A stretch of 64,000 nucleotides of DNA from NCBI GenBank assembly GCA_019115845.1, contig DXCU01000103.1, forward strand, positions 46,011 to 110,010, in the 5' to 3' direction. Below, piece after piece: positions 10,573-18,772 of this stretch (positions within the stretch are counted from its first letter, which is position 1; each line of letters begins with the position of its first letter). The notes beneath the pieces are model-generated. The model was given only the letters and a program-made list of their open reading frames with translations, ran no database searches and was not told the origin of the DNA. This DNA is from Candidatus Rubneribacter avistercoris. Lineage in GTDB: Bacteria > Actinomycetota > Coriobacteriia > Coriobacteriales > Eggerthellaceae. A program made the position numbers and the translations under genes.

Positions 10573-11265
10573 ATGGCGGACGCGGTGTTCTTCGACGTGG
10601 GGGCCACGCTCATTCGGCCCTGCCCCTCGGTGGCCGAGACGATGGCCCGCGTGGCGGCCGAGCGGGGGCATGCGCTTTCCGTGCGCGACTTCGAGCCGCA
10701 CATGCCGGCCATGGACGCCTACTACGAGGCTGAGTACCTGCGCGACGGCGACTTCTGGTGCTCGCACGAGGGATCGGTCGCCATCTGGCTCGACCAGTAC
10801 CGCTTCGTGTGCCACCGGGTGGGCATCGGCGCCGACGCCGAAGGGATGGCCCGCGCCGTGCACGAGGCGTACCGTCGCGCCGAGGGCTGGGAGGTGTACC
10901 CTGACGTCGCCGCGTGCCTGCGCGAGCTGAAGGAACGCGGGCTTGCGCTCGCCGTCGTGTCGAACTGGGACGCCGAGCTGGAGGACTTGCTACGCGAGCT
11001 GCGCTTGCTGCCGTACTTCGATGCGGTGGTGTCAAGCGCTGCGGTGGGCTACCGCAAGCCGGACCCGGTCATCTTCGACCTGGCCTGCGAGGCGGTGGGC
11101 GTGCGGCCGGAGGTTGTCGTGCACGTGGGGGATCGGCCCGACGCCGACGGCGACGGGGCTGCGGCGGCCGGCGTGCGACCTGTGATCGTGGACCGATCCG
11201 GCGCGCAGGAGGGCTGCGGCTACGAGCGCGTGGCGGCGCTCACGGAGTTGGCGGGCCTGCTCTAG
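10573..11265 (+). CDS. HAD-superfamily hydrolase
   Basis: Haloacid-dehalogenase fold hydrolase, probably a small-molecule phosphatase, 230 aa. Motif I is FFDVGATLIRP (Asp near residue 8), motif II AVVSNWDAEL, motif III Lys in GYRKPDPVIF, and motif IV VHVGDRPDADGDGAAAAG. In motif I the usual second Asp (DxD) is replaced by Gly (DVG), which in related proteins is associated with changed or lost phosphatase activity. It lies 8 bases after the CDF transporter and is probably co-transcribed. Substrate unknown. Confidence 0.85.
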   Translation: MADAVFFDVGATLIRPCPSVAETMARVAAERGHALSVRDFEPHMPAMDAYYEAEYLRDGDFWCSHEGSVAIWLDQYRFVCHRVGIGADAEGMARAVHEAYRRAEGWEVYPDVAACLRELKERGLALAVVSNWDAELEDLLRELRLLPYFDAVVSSAAVGYRKPDPVIFDLACEAVGVRPEVVVHVGDRPDADGDGAAAAGVRPVIVDRSGAQEGCGYERVAALTELAGLL

Positions 11266-11420
11266 CGCGAACACGGCTAGCTGGCGGCTGTGCTCGGCGA
11301 TCGGCGCGGTCCCGATGCGCTTGCCTTCCGGTTGAATGTCGTGTCCGCACCCCCGTGCTTGCGCTTGTCCCCATAGCTTGTATTTGGGTTCGCCCCTGCG
11401 TCCTGAAGTCGCTGCGCATG

Positions 11421-11451
11421 AAAAAAGCCGCCGGACGTTCGGTCCGGCGGC
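11421..11451 (-). terminator. Terminator of tRNA-Val (minus strand)
   Basis: Read on the minus strand, GCCGCCGGAC and GTCCGGCGGC form a perfect 10-bp stem with a 5-base loop, followed by TTTTTT. It lies 11 bases beyond the 3' end of the minus-strand tRNA. Confidence 0.9.
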
Positions 11452-11462
11452 TCGGCTCCTCA

Positions 11463-11537
<75 letters not shown>

Positions 11538-11928
11538 ATGAACGCTTGCAGAAAAACCTCGTTCCCTGCCAGCGAGCAAGTAGTTTACCAGATAGCGGCG
11601 CTCTGTCAAAGCATCTTTTCAAAAAACCGCCGTCGCAACGGGAAAACGCCGGCAGAACGTCTGCAGAGGGTCCGGGGCAAACGAAAGCCCGCATACGACG
11701 AGCGGGCGCACGAGGGGGCGGGGACTGCGCGCGGCGGGCGGAGACGCAAGGCGAGGGTAGGGGCCGCACGCGGCGGGCAGGGGCGCACGAGAGGGCAGGG
11801 GCCGCGTGCGACGTTCGCAGCCGGTGCCTGCGGCCCGGGTTACGAAAAGCGCGTCTGGTCGAATCGCGCTCGCTTGCGCTCGCCGCCCCTTTGTTGGCGA
11901 GAATTCCAAAACTTTCAGAAAAGAGGGC
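11538..11928. other. Gene-free stretch with G-rich imperfect repeats
   Basis: About 390 bases between the tRNA-Val start and the tRNA-Gly promoter. ORFs here have no family signature and overlap in several frames. Between about 11710 and 11820 there are loosely repeated G-rich units built on GGGGCCGC, GCGGCGGGC and GGGCGCACGAG. No RNA or protein gene can be supported. Confidence 0.5.
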
Positions 11929-11957
11929 TTGCGCGAGCAGAGACGTTCCAGTATTAT
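11929..11957 (+). promoter_or_regulatory. Promoter of the tRNA-Gly/Cys/Gly cluster
   Basis: TTGCGC at 11929-11934 and TATTAT at 11952-11957 are 17 bases apart, placing transcription start a few bases before the first tRNA-Gly at 11972. The AT-rich CAGTATTATATTTCC around the -10 stands out in this GC-rich sequence. Confidence 0.75.
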
Positions 11958-11971
11958 ATTTCCTCGCCGAT

Positions 11972-12047
<76 letters not shown>

Positions 12048-12112
12048 TCGTCAGCGCAAGGCCGGTCATGAGCGATTTTGGCCGGCCTTTTCAATGACGG
12101 TGCCGCCAAGGT

Positions 12113-12186
12113 GGCGACGTGGCCAAGTGGTAAGGCAGAGGCCTGCAAAGCCTTCACCCCCGGTTCGAATCCGGGCGTCGCCTCCA
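12113..12186 (+). tRNA. tRNA-Cys (GCA)
   Basis: Acceptor GGCGACG/CGTCGCC, anticodon loop CTGCAAA carrying GCA, T-loop GGTTCGAATCC, encoded CCA at 12184-12186. It lies between the two tRNA-Gly copies, an arrangement common in bacterial Gly-Cys tRNA operons. Confidence 0.95.
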
Positions 12187-12220
12187 ACCATTTTGTCGGA
12201 GACATCGGCAGCACGCATAT

Positions 12221-12296
<76 letters not shown>

Positions 12297-12306
12297 TGAG
12301 GATCGA

Positions 12307-12339
12307 GGGGCCGAAGCGAATGCGCTTCGGCCCCTTTTT
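12307..12339 (+). terminator. Terminator of the tRNA-Gly/Cys/Gly cluster
   Basis: GGGGCCGAAGCG and CGCTTCGGCCCC form a perfect 12-bp stem with a 4-base loop followed by TTTTT. It starts 11 bases after the last tRNA. Confidence 0.92.
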
Positions 12340-12415
12340 GGTTTTGGGGGCCGTCGGCTCGGGAAGGGGGTAGGGTGCAAAACGGACGCGGGGGCGCGCC
12401 GTGCGGGAGGAAAGG

Positions 12416-12478
12416 ATGATCGAGCAGGACCAGGCGCGACGGCAACGGCGGGCGAGCCGACCCCCTTGCTCGGGATAA
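12416..12478 (+). CDS. Possible 20-codon leader ORF before the histidine kinase
   Basis: ATG at 12416 is preceded by a strong ribosome site (GGAGGAAAGG) and opens a 20-codon frame ending in TAA. The peptide is Arg-rich (RRQRRASR) with no recognised similarity. It lies between the tRNA terminator and the kinase and could be a leader peptide or chance. The ribosome site is the only positive evidence. Confidence 0.25.
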   Translation: MIEQDQARRQRRASRPPCSG

Positions 12479-12599
12479 GGGAGCCGAGAAGCCGCACGGT
12501 GCGTGCCCAGGCGCAGGGAAAATGATAAGATTGAGTCCACTGAAGCTGGCGAGGCGCGCGACGGTTCGCCATAGGGCTGCCGAAGGTCGAGGAGGGGAT

Positions 12600-13799
12600 G
12601 TGGGCGCTTCCAATTTCAGCGAGGAGGAGCTTGCGGGCGCGTGCGCGGAGTTCCGCGCGGCCGTCCGGCTCATCAAGGCCCGCCACGGGTTCGACTTCGT
12701 CTCCCTCGGCCTGACCGCCTTCATCGGCGCGCCGCTCAAATGGGTGTACAGCGCGGGCGCCACGGGCGAGCGGCACCGCAGGATCGTGCTGGCGCCGGGG
12801 CACGGCATAGGGGGCATCGCCATCAAGGCCGGCAAGCCCATGATGTTCACCGACATCGACGAGGAGATAGACCCGCGGGAGTACTCGTCTTATCCCATCG
12901 TGTTCGCCGAGGACCTGCGCAGCTTCTGCGCGCTGCCGCTGTCGCGCGGCGGGCGCGTGGTGGCCGTGCTCTTGTGCGCGTTCCGCTCCGTGGGCGGCCA
13001 TCACGAGCAGGCCTACCGCAGCCTCATAGAGGGCCTTGGGGGACGCCTGCTCGGCATGGACGTGGTGTCCACGGACTTCATGGACTTCGAGGGCTTGGCC
13101 GCCGACCGGCGCGCCTCGTCTCAGCGCAACCCCATTTTCGTGCGCTCCGAGCTCTCCCGCGTCATCGCGGCGCAGGAGGACGAGCGCAAGCGCATATCGC
13201 GCGAGCTGCACGACGGCATAGCGCAGGAGCTTCTGGCGGTGTCGTTTTGCGTGAACCGCCTGGGGAGCCATGTGGACGAAGCGGGTTGGGAGGTTTTGGA
13301 GGAGGCGGCCAACGGCATCGACCGCATCCTTGACGAGCTGCACAACATCTCGGTGGAGCTGCGGCCCTCCGCGCTCGACCACCTGGGCTTCGAAGCGGCG
13401 CTGCACTCGCAGGCGGCGGTGTTCGAGAAAACCTACGGCACCGAGATCGTGTTTCAGGGCGGGCTTTCCCGGACGAGGTTCGACCAGGCTCTGGAGACGC
13501 AGGCGTACCGCATCTGCCAGGAGGCCATCCTGAACGCGTGCAAGTACTCGGAGGCGGACCGCGTGTACGTGTCGCTGGAGGATTCCGACGGGTGGCTGCA
13601 TGCGCGCGTGGTGGATCACGGGGTGGGCTTCGACGTGGAGCATCCCCGGATCAAGGGGAGCGGCTGCGGTTTGTCGGGAATGCGCGAGCGTGCGAGCGTC
13701 ATAGGCGCCACCCTCTCTATGGAGTCGGGTCCGCGCGGCACTTCGATCACGCTCGTGGCGCCCATGAACGCAATGGAAGGCAAGGGGGTCAAGGCATGA
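12600..13799 (+). CDS. GAF-domain sensor histidine kinase (NarX/NreB-like output)
   Basis: Soluble two-component sensor kinase of the HisKA_3 class. An N-terminal GAF-like domain (about residues 15-160) is followed by the dimerisation/phosphoacceptor helix AQEDERKRISRELHDGIAQELLAV with the phospho-His in ELHDG. A HATPase_c domain follows, with N-box YRICQEAILNACKYSEA and G-boxes DHGVGFD and GCGLSGMRERA. No transmembrane segment is seen. I prefer GTG 12600 (AGGAGG just upstream, 399 aa); ATG 12522 would add a basic 26-residue lead. It overlaps its response regulator by 4 bases. The convergent nap cluster suggests nitrate sensing, as GAF protein NreA does for NreBC, but this is inference. Confidence 0.85.
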   Translation: MGASNFSEEELAGACAEFRAAVRLIKARHGFDFVSLGLTAFIGAPLKWVYSAGATGERHRRIVLAPGHGIGGIAIKAGKPMMFTDIDEEIDPREYSSYPIVFAEDLRSFCALPLSRGGRVVAVLLCAFRSVGGHHEQAYRSLIEGLGGRLLGMDVVSTDFMDFEGLAADRRASSQRNPIFVRSELSRVIAAQEDERKRISRELHDGIAQELLAVSFCVNRLGSHVDEAGWEVLEEAANGIDRILDELHNISVELRPSALDHLGFEAALHSQAAVFEKTYGTEIVFQGGLSRTRFDQALETQAYRICQEAILNACKYSEADRVYVSLEDSDGWLHARVVDHGVGFDVEHPRIKGSGCGLSGMRERASVIGATLSMESGPRGTSITLVAPMNAMEGKGVKA

Positions 13800-14440
13800 T
13801 CCGCATCGTGCTGGCGGACGACCACGAGGTGGTTCGCGCAGGGTTCAAGATGATACTGGAGCAGGATCCCGATCTGTCGGTGGTGGCCGAGGCCGCCGAC
13901 GGGGCGCAGGCGTACTCCATCGTCGCGCGCGAGAAACCCGACGTGCTGCTCATGGACATCTCCATGCCGCCGGGGCAAAGCGGCCTGGTGGCCTGCGAGA
14001 AGGTGGCCAAGGACTTCCCGGCCACGAAGGTGGTGATCCTCACCATGTTCGCCGAGCCGGAGTATCTGTTCTACACGCTGCGGGGCGGCGCGGCCGGCTA
14101 CATCCTGAAGAACTCCAGCTCAGAAGAGCTGCTCTCGGCCGTGCACGCCGTGGCCGACGGCGGCAGCTACATCCATCCGAAGATGACGGCGCTGCTGACC
14201 AAGCAGCTTTCCCAAGGGGCTTCCGACGAGGACCGCTCCTATCAGCAGTTGTCGAACCGCGAGTTGGAGATACTCCAGCTTCTGGCCAAGGGGTTCACGA
14301 ACAAGGAGATCTCCGAGCGGATATTCCTGTCGGTGAAGACCGTGGAGGCCCATCGCTCGAAGATCTACCAGAAGCTGGGATTGAAATCGCGCGCCGACTT
14401 GGTGGACTACGCGTTGCGCCACAAGCTGCTCGGCGTGTGA
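13796..14440 (+). CDS. NarL/LuxR-family response regulator
   Basis: DNA-binding response regulator partnered with the preceding kinase (ATGA overlap). The receiver domain (about 1-120) starts MIRIVLADDHEVVRAGF with acidic-pocket Asp residues and has the phospho-acceptor Asp in VLLMDISMPPGQSG near residue 54. The C-terminal LuxR-type HTH (about 150-212) has LSNRELEILQLLAKGFTNKEISERIFLSVKTVEAHRSKI. ATG 13796 is the true start; the ORF-track start lies inside the kinase gene. Likely targets are the nearby nap genes, by position only. Confidence 0.93.
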   Translation: MIRIVLADDHEVVRAGFKMILEQDPDLSVVAEAADGAQAYSIVAREKPDVLLMDISMPPGQSGLVACEKVAKDFPATKVVILTMFAEPEYLFYTLRGGAAGYILKNSSSEELLSAVHAVADGGSYIHPKMTALLTKQLSQGASDEDRSYQQLSNRELEILQLLAKGFTNKEISERIFLSVKTVEAHRSKIYQKLGLKSRADLVDYALRHKLLGV

Positions 14441-14470
14441 GGGAGCGGGCGGCGAAAGGTCCCCGCCTGC

Positions 14471-14544
14471 AGGCGCGCTGCGCTCGCGGGCGGCATGTCC
14501 GCGCGGGCGCCCGTCCGGCCCGCGCTCGCGAGCGCAGCGCGCCT
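14471..14544. terminator. Large hairpin between convergent regulator and napH
   Basis: AGGCGCGCTGCGCTCGC at 14471-14487 is exactly complementary to GCGAGCGCAGCGCGCCT at 14528-14544, a 17-bp stem around a 40-base G/C-rich loop with its own pairing potential. It fills the space between two convergent units and reaches the napH stop, so it may stop transcription from both sides. No T-run is present. Confidence 0.5.
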
Positions 14545-15422
14545 CACGCCTGCTTCCGCGGCCTGCCAAGACGCATCGAGAGCGCACGCGTCGGGCACGC
14601 GTCGACGCACGCGCCGCACGCCATGCAGTCGCCCGCGCGCACGATGTCGTCGCACCTTTCGATGGCAGGCTCCAAGATGGCCGGATCGCACAGGCACGCG
14701 GCTTTGCAGGCGCCGCACTTCACGCATGCGTCGTGGTCGATGCGCACGTTGACCTGCCCTGCGCGGCCAAGCGCCTCGTAGAAGCCGCCGAGGGGGCACA
14801 GCGCCCGGCACCACACCCGGTGCCCCCAGAACAGCTCCGCAGCCACGATGGCCGCCAGCGTCCACAGCCCCGCCGCGGATCCGAGCAGGATGCCCTTGTT
14901 GACGGCGCTGATGGGCGAGAACGCCTCGAACACGGGGATGGAGGTTATCGCGGACAGGACGAGCACCGCCGCCGCCACCCCGATCTTCGCGCGGCGCGGC
15001 ACGGGCGCTTCGCGCACCGCGATGCCGAGTTTGCGCCGCAGGGCGTCCACCAGCTCAAGCATGAGGTTCACCGGGCAGGCCCAGCCGCAAAACGCGCGTC
15101 CGCGCACAAGGCCGTACACCGCCAACACGGGCAGCGCCGCCGCAAGCCACGCAAGCGGCAGCGTCTTGGACGCCAACGCCGCCTGCAATGCCGCAAACGG
15201 GTCGAGCGTTTCTGCGCCGAAGACGGTCGAGGAGGAAAGGGTCCCGAAAAACGGCAGCTCCGCTGGGGTGGGCGCCGGCTCCTCCCCGCCCGAAAATCCG
15301 CCGAACAGCCCCCAGCCCGTCGCAAGAAGCGGCAGCATGAACAGCGCAAGCACCGCAACCTGCACAACGTGGCGCGCCCCTGTCCAGCGTGCGCGTTTCC
15401 GCGCGGCGGCCTGCTCGCTCAT
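14544..15422 (-). CDS. napH: NapH-like quinol dehydrogenase iron-sulfur membrane subunit
   Basis: Polytopic membrane iron-sulfur protein of the NapH family, which passes electrons from the quinol pool towards periplasmic nitrate reductase. The N-terminus has a transmembrane segment, then more helices with FCGWACPVNLML and CRALCPLGGFY, the conserved membrane-proximal Cys motifs. Two [4Fe-4S] motifs follow near the C-terminus: CVKCGACKAACLC and CMACGACVDACPTRA. ATG 15422 (MSEQAAARKR, 292 aa) overlaps napD by 4 bases; the longer listed ORF is a frame extension. Last gene of the nap cluster. Confidence 0.85.
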   Translation of the reverse strand: MSEQAAARKRARWTGARHVVQVAVLALFMLPLLATGWGLFGGFSGGEEPAPTPAELPFFGTLSSSTVFGAETLDPFAALQAALASKTLPLAWLAAALPVLAVYGLVRGRAFCGWACPVNLMLELVDALRRKLGIAVREAPVPRRAKIGVAAAVLVLSAITSIPVFEAFSPISAVNKGILLGSAAGLWTLAAIVAAELFWGHRVWCRALCPLGGFYEALGRAGQVNVRIDHDACVKCGACKAACLCDPAILEPAIERCDDIVRAGDCMACGACVDACPTRALSMRLGRPRKQA

Positions 15423-15676
15423 CGCGCGCCGGCCTTCGGCAAGGTGGGGTCGTCCTCGAAGTTGGCGTACACCAAGTTGATGCCGGTCACGCCCGGGACG
15501 GCGATGAATCCGCTCGCGGTGCCGTGCGAATCGTCCACCGTCTCGGCCTCGATGGTGACCACGAGCTTGCATCCGTTCGCCTCGTGGACCTCCACGCCCT
15601 CCCGGCGCGAAAGCTCGCGCGCCACCTCTTCGGTTTTTTCGGGCACGGTCTCTACGACCAGGCTGGAAATGACCAT
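15419..15676 (-). CDS. napD: NapD-like nitrate reductase assembly chaperone
   Basis: Small cytoplasmic chaperone (85 aa) that binds the NapA Tat signal and controls cofactor loading and export. MVISSLVVETVPEKTEEVARELSRREGVEVHE fits the NapD ferredoxin-like fold, which typically begins with a strand, then a helix, then a GVEVH strand. ATG 15676 has a good ribosome site (AAGGAG). Its stop overlaps the napH start. Presence of a NapD supports the nitrate-reductase reading of the neighbouring molybdoenzyme. Confidence 0.82.
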   Translation of the reverse strand: MVISSLVVETVPEKTEEVARELSRREGVEVHEANGCKLVVTIEAETVDDSHGTASGFIAVPGVTGINLVYANFEDDPTLPKAGAR

Positions 15677-15703
15677 GGGAACACTCCTTGCGTCGTCTTG
15701 GAA

Positions 15704-15735
15704 AGGCGGGGTCCGCAAGCTTGCGAACCCCGCCT
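15704..15735 (-). terminator. Intra-operon hairpin between napB and napD
   Basis: AGGCGGGGT and ACCCCGCCT form a 9-bp stem enclosing a further pairing around CGCAAGCTTGCG. No T-run follows in either direction. Inside one transcription unit it may be a processing or stabilising element setting different levels of the catalytic and accessory genes. Confidence 0.45.
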
Positions 15736-15752
15736 CGCTCGGGTGCGAAACC

Positions 15753-16091
15753 CTATTCGCCCTGCGTCACGTGGCAGGTGTTGCACTGCTCGCGCACGGG
15801 GTCCATCGTCTGGGTGGCGGGATCGCCGTTTTGATAGTGGTCGGCGGGCAGGGGCACGGACCCGGTGAGCATCGGGTCGGCCTGGTCGTTGGCGCCGTGG
15901 CAGCCGTAGCAGCCTTTCGCGCCCAGGCTCTCGTAGCGGCCCTCGTGGGTGCTTGGCATGAGGGGCGCCGCGCCGGCGGGCGTGTCGGCGTTCACGGTGG
16001 ATTCGGGCGCCTCCGTCGCGCATCCGGCCAGGGCGGACGCGCCGAGCGCCAGGGTCAGGGCCGCGGTCGCGGCAAGCGTTGCCTTCTTCAT
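15753..16091 (-). CDS. napB: Small diheme cytochrome c lipoprotein (NapB-like)
   Basis: 112-aa exported c-type cytochrome, probably the electron-transfer partner of NapA. The start MKKATLAATAALTLALGASALAGC is a lipoprotein signal peptide with lipobox LAGC, so the protein is likely tethered outside the cell membrane. Two heme-binding CXXCH motifs are visible, CYGCH near residue 63 and CNTCH near residue 105, as in NapB, but the protein is shorter than typical NapB. ATG 16091 lies 5 bases after the napA stop. NapB is called mainly from the two hemes and position. Confidence 0.8.
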   Translation of the reverse strand: MKKATLAATAALTLALGASALAGCATEAPESTVNADTPAGAAPLMPSTHEGRYESLGAKGCYGCHGANDQADPMLTGSVPLPADHYQNGDPATQTMDPVREQCNTCHVTQGE

Positions 16092-16096
16092 GGCGC

Positions 16097-18661
16097 TCAC
16101 CCCTCTATCTTTCTGATGGACACGCAGGTCTTTTTGTAGTCGGGTTCTTTGGAAAGCGGGCAGTACGTGTCCTGCACCGCCAGGTTGACAAGCGTCTCCT
16201 CCGCGAAGAAGGGGGCGAACACCACGCCGGCGGGCGGTTCGGTGCGGCCGGCCGTGGACACCTTGATGTCGAACTCGCCGAAGCGCGAGCGCACGTTGAC
16301 CATGTCGCCGTCCTTGATGCCCAGCTTGTCGCAGTCGGCCTGGCACACGTTGAGCAAGGCCTCGGGCAGGGCGCGGTCGAGCTCGGGGATGCGCCTGGTC
16401 AAAGAGCCGGTGTGCCAATGCTCCAGCAAACGGCCCGTGCAGAGGTAGAACGGGTACTCCTCATCGGGCGTCTCCGCCGGTGGCTCGTAGGGCCGAAACA
16501 CCACCGAGGGCTTCATGTTGGCGGACTTGTAGAAGCTCACGCCGCCGGCCAGGCCCTCCGCGCCGTACTGCGCGATGCCCACCTCGTCGAAGCCGTCTTC
16601 CTGCGCGCCGGAGCAGAAGCGCCACTTCGTGGGCAGCCACTGGCCGTCCACCTCGCGCACGGGCCAGGTGAGGCCGTGGCGCGCCAGGTACTCGTCGTAG
16701 GGGGCCAGCTGCTTGGCCTCCATCTTCATCTTGGCGCCGAAGGCTCCGTCCGCATCGTCGTTGATGGCCTTGGCCTTGTCGTTGAGGGAGGGGTTGGAGA
16801 AGATGCGGTACTCCTCCCAGATGGCGCGGTTCGTCTCGCGGTCGTCGCCCTTGAAGTCGGCGGCGTCTTTGTCGTAGATGAAGCCGAACAGGTGGTCGAA
16901 GGCGTCCTGGCCGCCTATCTGCTCGCCGTCGAGCACGCGGCGGGCCACCTCCATGATGACCCAGAGGTCCCATTTGGCCTCGCCCGGCGGATCGACGGCC
17001 TTCTCGAACACCGCGCTGCGGCGCTCGGCGTTGCCGAACTGCCCCTCGCGCTCCACCCACAGCGCCACGGGGAACACCACGTCGGCGTATTGGGTGGACA
17101 GGGTGGGGTACACCTCGTTCACCACGATGAAGGTGTCGAAGATGCCGCGCTTGTCCTCGCCGCGGCCCAAGAAGCGCGTGAGGTTGGGCATGGAGACGGC
17201 CCAGTTGTTGTGCGCGGTCCAAAGGAAGTCCATGTTGCCCTTGGACATCTCGCGGAAGATCTTGACCGTGTGGAAGCCCGGCTTCTGGATGGCGTCGAGG
17301 TAGCCCTCCGGCAGATCCCAGACAGCCTCGCTGAAGCGGCGGTGCTGCGCGTTGGCCACCAGGAGGTCGGCGGGCAGGCGGTGGCAGAACGTGCCCACCT
17401 CGCGCGCGGTGCCGCAGGCCGTGGGCTGGCCGGTCAGCGAGAACGGGCCGCAGCCGGGGCGCGCGATCTTCCCGGAGAGCAGGTGGACGTTGTAGATGTT
17501 GTGGTTCATCCACGTGCCGCGGTTGTGCTGGTTCACGCCCATGGTCCAAAGCGACATCACGCGCGCGTCGGGATCGGCGAACACCTCGGCCAGCTCCCGC
17601 AGGTCCTCCACCGCCACGCCGGAAAGCTCGGAGGTGTGCTCGAAGGTGTAGGGGGCCAAGCGCGCGGCGTACTCCTCGAAGGTGATGGGGGAGACGTTGT
17701 CCACCGCCGAGCCCACTTCGCTTGCGTCGTAGCCGTCGTCGGTGGGGTTGCCCAAGTTCTCGGTGCCCTGCTTGAACTGCAGATGGTCGTTCACGAACGC
17801 CTCGTCGTAGAGCTTGTTCTGCACGAGGTGGTTGGCTATGCAGTTGGCGATGGCCAGGTCGGTGCCGGGCTTGAAGACAAGCGTCTTGTCGGCGCTTGCG
17901 GAGGTGCGCGTTTTGATGGTGCCCAGGTCGTAGTGGCGCACGCCTTCGCCGGAGAGCTTGCGCGCGGTCAGGCGCGAGTAGAGCATGGGGTGCGCTTCGG
18001 CCATGTTGGCGCCCCAGGTGACGAACACGTCGGCCTCGTCAAGGTCGCTGTAGCAGCCGGCGGGCTCATCGGTTTGGAACACGTTCATGAAGCTCACCAC
18101 GGCGCTTGCCATGCACAGGCGTGCGTTGGGGTCGATGTTGTTCGACAAAAGCCCCGCTTTCCAAAGCTTCGCCGTGCAGTAGCCCTCGGTGATGGGCTGC
18201 TGTCCGCTGCCCCAGAACGCCAGGCGACTCTTGTCGTTTTTCCAGGTCTCGCGCAGTTTGGACGCCACCAGGTCGAGCGCCTCGTCCCAGGTGGCCTCGC
18301 GCAGGCCCTCCTTCGTGCCCTTGGTGGAGCTGTCGTCGCGGATGAGCGGCACGGTCAGGCGGTCCTTTCCGTAGAGGAGCTTGGCCAGGTAGTAGCCCTT
18401 CACGCAGTTGAGGCCCCGGTTGGACTCGTTGTCCGGATCGCCTGTGACGCTGATGAGGCGGTTGTCCTTCACCTCGCAGATGACGCCGCAGCCGCATCCG
18501 CAGAAGCGGCAGACGGCCGTGTACTTTCGGCCTTCTGGCACGCTTGCGCCCTGCTGCCCGCCTGCGGCGCATCCGACCAGCGACGACATGGTGCCCGCCG
18601 CGGCGGCGCTTGCCAGAGCGACCGCGGTGGCCTTGACGAATGCTCGCCGTGTGATGTCCAT
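16097..18661 (-). CDS. napA: Periplasmic-type nitrate reductase catalytic subunit NapA
   Basis: Molybdopterin bis-MGD oxidoreductase reducing nitrate to nitrite outside the cytoplasm. The Tat signal ITRRAFVKATAVALASAA is followed by a lipobox-like SLVGC, suggesting a lipid-anchored Tat protein. The [4Fe-4S] motif CRFCGCGCG...LNCVKG comes next. DPNARLCMASAV carries the Cys expected to ligate Mo, as in NapA. The C-terminal part has LCTGRLLEHWHTGSLTRR, typical of NapA-type MGD domains. ATG 18661 (MDITRRAF, 854 aa) is chosen over the listed 18700. The neighbouring napD, napB, napG and napH support nitrate over other substrates, though close relatives can use other oxyanions. Confidence 0.88.
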   Translation of the reverse strand: MDITRRAFVKATAVALASAAAAGTMSSLVGCAAGGQQGASVPEGRKYTAVCRFCGCGCGVICEVKDNRLISVTGDPDNESNRGLNCVKGYYLAKLLYGKDRLTVPLIRDDSSTKGTKEGLREATWDEALDLVASKLRETWKNDKSRLAFWGSGQQPITEGYCTAKLWKAGLLSNNIDPNARLCMASAVVSFMNVFQTDEPAGCYSDLDEADVFVTWGANMAEAHPMLYSRLTARKLSGEGVRHYDLGTIKTRTSASADKTLVFKPGTDLAIANCIANHLVQNKLYDEAFVNDHLQFKQGTENLGNPTDDGYDASEVGSAVDNVSPITFEEYAARLAPYTFEHTSELSGVAVEDLRELAEVFADPDARVMSLWTMGVNQHNRGTWMNHNIYNVHLLSGKIARPGCGPFSLTGQPTACGTAREVGTFCHRLPADLLVANAQHRRFSEAVWDLPEGYLDAIQKPGFHTVKIFREMSKGNMDFLWTAHNNWAVSMPNLTRFLGRGEDKRGIFDTFIVVNEVYPTLSTQYADVVFPVALWVEREGQFGNAERRSAVFEKAVDPPGEAKWDLWVIMEVARRVLDGEQIGGQDAFDHLFGFIYDKDAADFKGDDRETNRAIWEEYRIFSNPSLNDKAKAINDDADGAFGAKMKMEAKQLAPYDEYLARHGLTWPVREVDGQWLPTKWRFCSGAQEDGFDEVGIAQYGAEGLAGGVSFYKSANMKPSVVFRPYEPPAETPDEEYPFYLCTGRLLEHWHTGSLTRRIPELDRALPEALLNVCQADCDKLGIKDGDMVNVRSRFGEFDIKVSTAGRTEPPAGVVFAPFFAEETLVNLAVQDTYCPLSKEPDYKKTCVSIRKIEG

Positions 18662-18772
18662 GAACGCCCCTCCTTCTTCCTTCTCGGTCTCTCGTCGCAC
18701 TCTTCGTGCTTTTGTATCGTCACCGCGTTCGGCGGATCGGAACCTGGATGGCCGCGCTGGGCGGCAGGCGGG

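Noticed and set aside
11710-11820. G-rich repeats as a possible small RNA
   Set aside because: No consistent stem-loop, promoter or terminator of its own; the only promoter nearby belongs to the tRNA cluster.
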